Positions 41,974 to 48,904 of a stretch of DNA of 64,000 bases are shown piece by piece. The notes under the pieces were generated by a model. That model was not told where the DNA came from. It searched no databases and saw nothing but the letters and a program-made list of their open reading frames with translations. How positions within the stretch are numbered: position 1 is the stretch's first letter; the number at the start of each line of letters is the position of its first letter. Origin of the DNA: Elusimicrobia bacterium GWA2_56_46 (GTDB taxonomy: Bacteria > Elusimicrobiota > Elusimicrobia > Elusimicrobiales > UBA9959); contig MGTT01000026.1 of the NCBI GenBank assembly GCA_001799575.1, positions 55,205 to 119,204 on the forward strand. Direction: 5' to 3'. Both the position numbers and the translations under genes were made by a program.

Positions 41974-43193
41974 AAAAGATCGCGGTGATATTGCTGGCGG
42001 CGGTCTTTTTGGCCGGCTGCGCCAGGATCAAAGAGAAAGTCTCCGGCTACTACCTTTCGAAGGCGCGCAAGACGCTTTCCGCGCAGAATCCGTCGGAGAC
42101 GGAACTGGCGGCCGCGTACGCCGACATAGACAGAAGCCTGTCGTACCGCCCGTCCTCCCGCCGGGCGCTGGAAACCCTCAGGCTGCTCACGGATAAAGCG
42201 TATAAATCAGGTTTCGCCGGGGCGAACGATCTTGAGATAAACATTCTCAAGCGGGTGCTGCGCGCGTCCCTGTATAACTGGCCGGTCTACGCGGCCGCCG
42301 TCAACGCTTTGTCGGCGCGCGGGGATCTGTATGCGCTGAACGGCTTTGCGGCGAAGCTTGAGGGCGTAAGTTCCTCCACGGATACGGCGCAGGCTTACGA
42401 GATCTCCATGGCGCTGGCCCTCTGTTACGCTTCCATGGCGCCCTGGGTGGAAGCTGAAGGTTATTTAAATCTTAATAAAGACGCGGACGCATTGGTGGAA
42501 AAGGCGAGAGAATACAGGCGCGTGCGCCGGAGGGCGGAGGAGCTCAGGAGCGTTCTGGCGCGGCTGGACGCCGCCGATCCGGCCCTGCGGAAAAAAGTTT
42601 CCGGGGCGCTCCTCTCCTCCGCGGACGCGGCGCTGGGCGACCTTGCGGGCAGCCGGGAGGAAGCCGCGCGGATTTACGCGGCGGCGGATAAACTGGATTC
42701 GGAACCGGATTTCCTCAGGGCCGCCGGGCTTACGGTGCAGGGCAATTCCGCCCTCGTGAAAAAAGATTATTCCCGGGCCCGCGCGCTTTACCAGAGCGCG
42801 CTGCGGAATTACCCGGGTTTTATAGACGCCCGGAAACAGCTGGTGGAGGTGGATTTCCAGCAGGGCGCCGGACTGGCGCTGGCCGGCGAAAGTCTGAACG
42901 CGGGGAAACAGCTGCTTTACCGGGCGTATGAAGAATCGGACGCGGTGATCGAAGCGGCCCTTGAGGCCCCGAATTGCCTGCCGTTTATGAAGAGGGATAA
43001 ATTTCTAGCCGACACTTACTCTATCAGGGCCGCGGTCATCTCGGCGGTCAGCGCCCTGGAAAAAGGCAGGCTGAAGAATAAGATGAAGCTTGAAAAAGAA
43101 TTCAAGGCGGCGCTGGACGAGGCCGTGCGCCTCAACCCGCAGGGGAAGCTCGCGCGCGAGCTGCTGGAACGTTACGCCAAAGAAGGATTTTAA
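41970..43193 (+). CDS. TPR-containing lipoprotein
   Basis: 407 residues from the ATG overlapping the tdh stop; an ATG at 41841 lies wholly inside tdh. Lipoprotein signal [14 protein letters not shown] with Cys at ~17. The body is alpha-helical with TPR-like pairs: [60 protein letters not shown] and [20 protein letters not shown]. Function unknown; probably anchored in a periplasm-facing membrane leaflet. The coupling to tdh seems incidental to function. Confidence 0.8.
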   Translation: MKKIAVILLAAVFLAGCARIKEKVSGYYLSKARKTLSAQNPSETELAAAYADIDRSLSYRPSSRRALETLRLLTDKAYKSGFAGANDLEINILKRVLRASLYNWPVYAAAVNALSARGDLYALNGFAAKLEGVSSSTDTAQAYEISMALALCYASMAPWVEAEGYLNLNKDADALVEKAREYRRVRRRAEELRSVLARLDAADPALRKKVSGALLSSADAALGDLAGSREEAARIYAAADKLDSEPDFLRAAGLTVQGNSALVKKDYSRARALYQSALRNYPGFIDARKQLVEVDFQQGAGLALAGESLNAGKQLLYRAYEESDAVIEAALEAPNCLPFMKRDKFLADTYSIRAAVISAVSALEKGRLKNKMKLEKEFKAALDEAVRLNPQGKLARELLERYAKEGF

Positions 43194-43202
43194 CCATTCC
43201 TT

Positions 43203-43868
43203 ATGTTCCGTCCGCCCGCTATCCGCTATTCACTGATCACTAGCCAGTTTCTTCTCTGCCTTTGTCTCCCCGCTTCAGTTCGGAGCGTTGAATTCTCCAC
43301 AATGTCGGCCCGGGTCCAGAAAGAAGAGAGCCCGCTGATGCTGAATATCATCAAGGACAGCCGGGACTCCCGGGTAGGGCTTGATTATTCCATCCGCTGG
43401 GATTTTTCCGACCTCGCGCATATCCGCCCCAGCCTTAAGACCCTCGCGGACGGTATCGCGTCAGTGCGGAACTGGGACATAACCGAGAATACCAGGGTCA
43501 GATATTATGGTTTCGCGACGAATCCGTGGCGCATCTTTATAGCCAGGGAGAAAGCGCCCGTCGGCGGCGCCGCGGCGTCCGGGCCGGGGGACGCCCCGGC
43601 CGTGACGGAGGCGGGAAGCGAGCGGCCCGTGTACAAAAAACGCCTGCGGCTGTCGTTCTCTCCGCTGGTGGATGATTTTAAACGGAATCTGGACGATAAT
43701 CTGCGCAGCGTTCTGCTTCAAAACTCGCTCAAGTCCGCCGGTCCGCAGTGGCAGCATGTGGACGCCCAGGGCAAGAAAGCTTTCATAAAAGACGTCATTT
43801 CGCTGGATATATGGCGTGTGCCGGGCCTGGATACAACTAAAAAAGGTCTGCAATACATCAGCAAGTAG
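43203..43868 (+). CDS. Hypothetical exported protein whose N-terminus is made of heptamer repeats
   Basis: 221 residues, not recognised. The first ~15 codons (RYSLITSQ) come from a heptamer array at 43218-43245 and run into a hydrophobic FLLCLCLPASVRS, which acts as a plausible signal peptide. The mature part has PLMLNIIKDSRDSRVGLDYS, then IRWDFSDLAHIRPSLKTLAD, and a basic helical C-terminus (SFSPLVDDFKRNLDDNLRSV). It follows the TPR lipoprotein by 9 bp and is probably co-transcribed. Confidence 0.65.
   Translation: MFRPPAIRYSLITSQFLLCLCLPASVRSVEFSTMSARVQKEESPLMLNIIKDSRDSRVGLDYSIRWDFSDLAHIRPSLKTLADGIASVRNWDITENTRVRYYGFATNPWRIFIAREKAPVGGAAASGPGDAPAVTEAGSERPVYKKRLRLSFSPLVDDFKRNLDDNLRSVLLQNSLKSAGPQWQHVDAQGKKAFIKDVISLDIWRVPGLDTTKKGLQYISK
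43218..43245. repeat. Heptamer repeat (GCTATCC/ACTGATC type, 4 units)
   Basis: GCTATCC, GCTATTC, ACTGATC, ACTAGCC at the 5' end of the hypothetical exported protein gene; the last two units relate to the CACTAAT family at 4750. Confidence 0.7.
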
Positions 43869-43883
43869 CGATAACAAACCTTC

Positions 43884-43895
43884 GAATTTTTCAGG
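43884..43895. repeat. Half copy of the 28-bp hairpin next to a TAA
   Basis: GAATTTTTCAGG. On the minus strand CCTGAAAAATTC follows the TAA of the gene at 43897 with one base between. Only one arm is retained. Confidence 0.6.
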
Positions 43896-43896
43896 T

Positions 43897-46851
43897 TTAC
43901 GTGTGCGCTATCACGCCTTTGCCGGTGGAGCCGTCTATGCGGATATCCAGAGGTTTGGCCAGCCGTATGTGGCGCACGTATTTCAGTTCGGTAAGCACCG
44001 GCTGGCGTTCCACCCAGCCCCAATCCACCCTCCCTCCCCCTTTTTCCGGATCCACGGTGAAATAACCGATGCCCAGCGAGGTCAGATTGTGGAAGAAGTG
44101 CGTTCCGTAGGACGGATCCGCTGAAAAATCGCCGTAAGCGGCTTCGACGATCACTTTTGAATGGGAAATGTGGTTCCATTTCACCGGGATCCCGAGGAAG
44201 GGGTCGCTTGAGCCCCAGCGGCCGGGTCCTATGATCAGACAGAATCTGTTTTCGTTCTTCAGCCTCAGGTTCAATTCTCCTATTTCGGCGGCGATCTCGC
44301 GGGTCTTCAGAGTGGTAAAGGTTTCCGGCCTGACATAGATAAGATCCGCGAGATCGGTTATGTAACCGTTGCCGAGGGTCGAGCCGCTTTCGCACACGAT
44401 ATCGGCCTCGTTGAGGTCGCGGAAGTGCACTTTCTTTACCACGCTCCTGGACACCATGGGCCGCATCTGGAGGATATTGAACTCCGTGCGGCGGTTTTCA
44501 GGGTCGAAAGTCGCGGCGAATTCCATTTCTATATTGGCGCCCATGGCCTCCTGGCCGAGCCTGGACAGGCTTTTAAGGATTTCAGAAAGCGGGATGAGTT
44601 CGTTCTTCAGTATGGGGGCGAAAGTCACAAGGCGGTCTCCCGGCTGGGCGATGGAGTCGCGGATCACGTCGTTTTCCGCGGAGTAGGAGGAGGCCACCAG
44701 TTCCAGCGTGCCGTCCGCCTCCGCGGCGCCGGTCTCCACCGTAAGCAGGTCCGGCTCTTTTTCATACGAAAGCGGTTTGATCTCTCTGCTGGAAACGTCC
44801 AGCGCTATGAAATCTTTCTGCGAGTTGCTGAAAAAGTCCTCTATGGTGGAGAACTGGTGGAGATTGCGCGGGTGATTGGGTGAAAAGCGCAGGGCGGTGT
44901 GTCCCTCCACGATGGTCTTGCCCAGGCCCATCGCTATGTGGACGATGGGATCTTCGCTTGAAAGCGGCGGCACGGGATAATAATTATACGACTGCACCAC
45001 TCCCGAGAAGACCGGGTAGAAGCGCGCGCCGCCGGCGTAGGAGCGGCCCACCACTTTCTGTATGACCACGGCCATTTTTTCCTCGTCGGGCAGATGGGGC
45101 GTGAATCTGCGGTAGTCCTTGGCCTCGCAGGAAAAAGTGGAGGCGTAAACGAATTTTACCGCTTTTTCCAGTTCTTTCAGCCGGATCTCGGGGTCGGGGT
45201 GGTTATTGGCCAGCATATAGGTTTTGTATACCCCGGCGAAAGGCTGCGTCTTTGAATCCTCCAGCAGGGAGGAAGACCTCACCGCCAGGGGGCCTTCCAG
45301 TTTCTCCACGATCGCGCGCAGATCCTGCCTTACGTAGTCGGGGAGCCGGGCTTTCAGGAAAGCGTCGGCGAGGACGTTGCCGTGGCACTGGTTTTCTATC
45401 ACCGCATCCAGGTTGTTCTGCTCTATAAAAAAGTCGAACACGTCCGTGGCGAGAACGATGGTGTTGGGCACGGTGATGAAGACGCCGGGAAAACGTTCGG
45501 AGATGTCGTCCTTGCTCAGGAGGAAATCCACGAAAGCCAGCCCCCTGGCCTTGCCGCCTATGGAGCCGGAGCCGATCTTGACGAACGGCGTGGTATTGTC
45601 GAAAAGTTTGCGGTCGAATTTCAGGACGGTGCCCATCTGGGTCTTGTAGATGAACTGGTAAAGGGTCTCTATGAGATATTTGCGCAGGGCTTCCGCGTCC
45701 CTGAATTCGGAGATCTTTTTGGGGCGGATGTGGTGGGCGGTCTCGAACTCCGTCCTGGCGAACAGCCATTTCGAGAAATGGTTGCGGCCCGCGTGGTACA
45801 GAATGGAATCCGCGGGCACGGTTTTCAGCAGCTTGAGCATGGTATGCAGATCCGCCGCCCTGGCCAGTTCGCGGCCGTCCTTGTCCGAAAAAATAAAATC
45901 CCCGAAGCCGAAATACCGCACGATGAAATTCCGCAGTTGTTTCGACAGGTCGGAGGCCGCCTTGTTCATGAACGAAGCGCCCAGGCTCTGCGCCAGGGCC
46001 GAGAACCGGCTGTTGGAGGACTGGAGGAGGACCGGCATATCCGGATTTTCCGCTTTTATTTTTTTCGCGAGGAGAAGGCCCGCTTCGGGTTCGCATCTGC
46101 CGGCCATGGGGTACTCAATGTCGCTGATCACGCCCAGGAGGTTCGCTTTATATTTCCCGTAGACCTCCCAGGCTTTATCGAAATTATTGCAGAAGAGGAT
46201 CTTGGGCCTGGCCTTGAGGCGCAGCATTTTCTTGGAGGGGTTGAGTTCCTCGGCCATTACGATCTGGGTCTGCTTCATGAGCTCGGAGTAGATGGCCGGC
46301 AGGTAGGAGGAGTAGAACTTGATGTTGTCTTCCACCAGCAGGACGGCCTGCACGCCCACTTTGGAGTCGTGCTCAAAGTTCATTTCGTCTTCCAGCAGGT
46401 TGATGATGGCGGAAAAAATGCGCGTATCGCCGTGCCACAGGAAGATGCCGTTGACCTGCGCGCGGGTGGGTTCGGAAATGTTCAGGACGTCCTGCATATT
46501 GAACGAGAGGAGCACCACCGGCAGGCCGGGGTGGATTTTCCTCAGGCCCGCGACGAAGCCGTCCATGTCGGTGTCGCCTATCTGGATCATGGCGATGACG
46601 AGATCGAAAGGCCCTTTCTCCAGGCGCTCGAAGGCTTTTTCGGCGGTGGAGACGCGCGTGATCTTGGGCGCGGAGCGGATGGTGGTGTCCAGGAGTTCGC
46701 TGAAGAGCGCTTCGTTGAGGCGTTCATCGTCGGCCAGGAGGAAGGAGTCGTAAAGGGAGGCGACCATCAGGACGTTCTTGATCCTGTGGGGCATCAGTTT
46801 TTCGAAGCCGCCGAACTCCGTCTCGTAATCCGCGATGCGCTGCGTAAGCAT
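43897..46851 (-). CDS. PEP/pyruvate-binding domain protein with receiver-like N-terminal regions
   Basis: 984 residues from the ATG at 46851; an in-frame ATG at 47037 would lie in a foldback structure. Residues ~24-150 and ~165-300 look like two degenerate response-regulator receivers (FDLVIAMIQIGDTDMDGF, LLVEDNIKFYSSYLP, VISDIEYPMAG). From ~450 it matches the nucleotide-binding N-terminal domain of PEP synthase/pyruvate phosphate dikinase: GSGSIGGKARGLAFVDFLLS, LAVRSSSLLEDSKTQPFAGV, YKTYM, and FNILQMRPMV. The swivelling phospho-His and PEP domains are absent, so it is not a complete PEP synthase. Similar proteins are common in Bacteroidota without known function. A TATAAT lies only 6 nt before the ATG, hinting at a leaderless mRNA. 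Confidence 0.82.
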   Translation of the reverse strand: MLTQRIADYETEFGGFEKLMPHRIKNVLMVASLYDSFLLADDERLNEALFSELLDTTIRSAPKITRVSTAEKAFERLEKGPFDLVIAMIQIGDTDMDGFVAGLRKIHPGLPVVLLSFNMQDVLNISEPTRAQVNGIFLWHGDTRIFSAIINLLEDEMNFEHDSKVGVQAVLLVEDNIKFYSSYLPAIYSELMKQTQIVMAEELNPSKKMLRLKARPKILFCNNFDKAWEVYGKYKANLLGVISDIEYPMAGRCEPEAGLLLAKKIKAENPDMPVLLQSSNSRFSALAQSLGASFMNKAASDLSKQLRNFIVRYFGFGDFIFSDKDGRELARAADLHTMLKLLKTVPADSILYHAGRNHFSKWLFARTEFETAHHIRPKKISEFRDAEALRKYLIETLYQFIYKTQMGTVLKFDRKLFDNTTPFVKIGSGSIGGKARGLAFVDFLLSKDDISERFPGVFITVPNTIVLATDVFDFFIEQNNLDAVIENQCHGNVLADAFLKARLPDYVRQDLRAIVEKLEGPLAVRSSSLLEDSKTQPFAGVYKTYMLANNHPDPEIRLKELEKAVKFVYASTFSCEAKDYRRFTPHLPDEEKMAVVIQKVVGRSYAGGARFYPVFSGVVQSYNYYPVPPLSSEDPIVHIAMGLGKTIVEGHTALRFSPNHPRNLHQFSTIEDFFSNSQKDFIALDVSSREIKPLSYEKEPDLLTVETGAAEADGTLELVASSYSAENDVIRDSIAQPGDRLVTFAPILKNELIPLSEILKSLSRLGQEAMGANIEMEFAATFDPENRRTEFNILQMRPMVSRSVVKKVHFRDLNEADIVCESGSTLGNGYITDLADLIYVRPETFTTLKTREIAAEIGELNLRLKNENRFCLIIGPGRWGSSDPFLGIPVKWNHISHSKVIVEAAYGDFSADPSYGTHFFHNLTSLGIGYFTVDPEKGGGRVDWGWVERQPVLTELKYVRHIRLAKPLDIRIDGSTGKGVIAHT

Positions 46852-46857
46852 GGGAAT

Positions 46858-46863
46858 ATTATA
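46858..46863 (-). promoter_or_regulatory. -10 box directly before the PEP/pyruvate-binding gene
   Basis: TATAAT with six bases to the ATG, so the transcript should begin at or near the start codon. No convincing -35 and no ribosome-binding site. Confidence 0.45.
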
Positions 46864-46947
46864 CAAAAGGCCGGTGTTCTTGCTTTGAAGGAAAAATATC
46901 AGTCCGGATGGCTTTGAGTATTGAGTCGCAGGATAGCCCAGTCGGGT

Positions 46948-47133
46948 CGCCGGTGGATTTCCCTCGCGCTCCTGGCCGGGGTTCATGGGGAAGAAGACCG
47001 GGGTCTTCCGGCGGCTCCGGAACTCGGCAAAAAACAAAGTTTTTTGCCTCGGACATCCTCGCCGCCCCGGAGGGGTACTCCTCCAGACCCCGGTCTTGAA
47101 CCCCTAATGGAGCGCGAGGGAAATCCACCGGCG
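46948..47133. repeat. 186-bp nested foldback
   Basis: From outside to inside: perfect 24-bp arms (46948-46971 with 47110-47133), 8-bp GGGGTTCA/TGAACCCC (46978-46985, 47097-47104), 13-bp AAGACCGGGGTCT and complement (46994-47006, 47085-47097), and a central hairpin GGCAAAAAAC-AAA-GTTTTTTGCC (47026-47048). The 46852-47235 gap contains no convincing gene. It is 100 bp upstream of the PEP-binding gene and 640 bp from the 281-bp foldback element. Confidence 0.7.
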
Positions 47134-47235
47134 CCCCTCCGTGAAAACTTACGCGGGTGGCGTTTCTATTGTATACATTCAGTAAACCCGTCATCCCGGC
47201 GATCTGGCCGTCTGAGGGGCATAGCATTTTAGCGA

Positions 47236-48544
47236 TTATATACTTTTTTTCAATAAATCCTCGGGAAAAGCATTCTCGCCAAAAACTTCGTTTCTCCAGG
47301 CAGGCCGCAGCTTATCTAAAATATACCACTGCGCCCAGCCCAATGCGTAATCGCTTTCTTCCCCCGAGTTGAGGGATATTTCATCAAGCTTTTTCATCTC
47401 CCGTTCGAATGTGTTATCTGCGGAGTTTTGAAGTGCTGTAAATTCCGGCAAGGATTTATAACTCGGCGTGGCTAATTCATCGGAGATTTTTACTTCCGTA
47501 TACCGTGCCAACCCCTCCACCCATTCTCTCCATTTTTCCCGGGTAACTTCTCTGTCGCCATACAATTTTGGAAATTCCATTCGCATCCTTTCGCGTCGGG
47601 ACTGCCTTGCCTGAAGGAATAGAGATACTTGCTTTACCACGTCTTCCCGTGAATCGGCCAGAATAGCTTTTTTAAGGATAGCGGCCTCCTCTGCCCGCAA
47701 CTGGTTATTGGGTTCTGTTTTGTATGGATACGTACGCAGTTTGGAAATTGCGGATAGAGCGGCGGGATTATGTTCTATTGAGCCCTGCGTAATTAATGTC
47801 CGCGTTGGAGGCTTGGATTTGAGATGGATGCGAGGCGCGACGAACGAGCATGCCCGCAGGCCTGTGAGCGAGGAGCAACGAAGCAGCCGCTCAAATCCAA
47901 GCCTCCCTTTCCCGATGGGAAAGGGCCGGGCGCTTTTGGGCTGCAACTGCGTCGCCCGTTCGTTTACGTAGCTCAGCTACGCCGCACTCCGGGCTCCTTG
48001 TTTCGCTCCAAAAGCGCCCGGCCAGCGCGGACATTAATTACGCAGGGCTCAATAGTTGATAAATGTGAAACATTTCATGCATAAGTAATGTACGGTAAAA
48101 ATTCGTATCCACAAACGGAAGTTTCTCTTTAAATTGTTCTATTGGCGAGAAAAAAGCAGTCAACTTGCCATTAACTGGCCGTGCAGTACCGATAAGAAGT
48201 TGTTTAAAAGTTCTTTTTTTAAAATATACGTCGGTCTGAAGCAGATTGTCATGTTCCAGGAATGTATACTTTGATGGGGGATTCGGGTAATTAATAAGGT
48301 ATTCGTAATTCCAGGTTACAATGTTGACGGGAATTATCGACTTGCTCCAACCCGCCCATACAGAATCCCCAACAATAGCGCGAGCATGGAAGCATTCCGC
48401 TATTGCAATTCGAGATTGCGCGGAAAAGTTCTCCGATATTTTTCTTTTTTCTTCCGTCGAAGGCGGATTCTGCTGAAGCATGGCGCAGCCAGTTGTCGCC
48501 AGCATAAATATCCAAATGGGCAAATTATAAATAATTTTACGCAT
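47236..48544 (-). pseudogene. Metallopeptidase-like lipoprotein gene interrupted by a foldback element
   Basis: The 5' part (48544-48058) encodes a probable lipoprotein signal (IWIFMLATTGC) and ~145 further residues up to HEMFHIYQ, an HExxH zinc-protease-like motif. The frame then enters the 281-bp element and stops. The 3' part (47774-47236) continues with HNPAALSAISKL, LRAEEAAILKKAILADSRED and ends DYALGWAQWYILDKLRPAW. Removing the element (47775-48055) plus one TT duplicate joins the halves in frame as HEMFHIYQHNPAALSAI, about 340 residues. The sequence is lower in GC than its neighbours, which suggests acquisition. As it stands the product would be truncated inside or just after the putative zinc site. 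The family is not identified. Confidence 0.7.
47775..48055. mobile_element. 281-bp foldback element inserted in the lipoprotein gene
   Basis: Outer perfect inverted repeat of 30 bp (47775-47804 with 48026-48055; ends CTATTGAGCCCTGCG). Inside are three side-by-side hairpins: A with 17-bp arms (47807-47823, 47890-47906), C with 9-bp arms CCCTTTCCC/GGGAAAGGG (47905-47925), and B with 16-bp arms (47924-47939, 48008-48023). B encloses a smaller CGTAGCT-C-AGCTACG hairpin (47967-47981). It is flanked by TT on both sides, consistent with a 2-bp target duplication. No transposase gene is inside, so any movement would need proteins from elsewhere. Confidence 0.78.
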
Positions 48545-48690
48545 AAAAAAGTCTACCTTTTTTCGACCTGCTACTCGAATATTAAAAAAACGGTCTAAAT
48601 GGCTTTGGGTTTGAGCGCCAGGCTCCCGACCGGGCCAATCTGCGGCTCTAAAGGGGTCTTGTAAAATTGGTAAAAAAGACGGCGTTTTTT

Positions 48691-48795
48691 TGTTATTATA
48701 ATAGCACGGGACGGGAACCGCTTCAGTTGCTTTCAGGCAAAGGAAGTGGGGATTCTTCTACTGAAATAACCGGCATACGATAACCGCTTTTGCGG
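48691..48795 (+). promoter_or_regulatory. Promoter and long leader of the BY-kinase gene
   Basis: The 360-bp gap 48545-48904 has no gene. TATAAT at 48697-48702 after an A/T-rich stretch is the best -10 box; the -35 is unclear. The ~200-nt leader contains a hairpin ACCGC-TTTT-GCGGT (48784-48797 region) and repeated AACCGC/GCGGTT words that could pair alternatively, which is possible attenuation. Confidence 0.4.
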
Positions 48796-48904
48796 TTTCC
48801 GCGTAACCGGTACGGCTCTCCATGGCCCGCGCCGGGATAGCGGTTAAAACGGGGCGGCCGTAATTTTCAATTTTGTCCGGACAAACGGCAAATCAGGGGG
48901 ATTA

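Noticed and set aside
43897..46851. Complete PEP synthase (ppsA)
   Set aside because: The phospho-histidine and PEP/pyruvate-binding C-terminal catalytic domains are absent, and the N-terminus is receiver-like.
45382..46917. 511-codon plus-strand open frame opposite the PEP/pyruvate-binding gene
   Set aside because: It is a complement-strand shadow in GC-rich DNA; no recognisable domain, while the minus strand has clear PPDK-type motifs.
47236..47946. Taking the 236-codon minus frame as an intact gene
   Set aside because: Its first ~57 codons are foldback-element sequence; it is the 3' part of the interrupted lipoprotein gene.
47775..48055. Integron attC site
   Set aside because: There is no integrase or cassette array, and the terminal sequences lack the attC core GTTRRRY arrangement.
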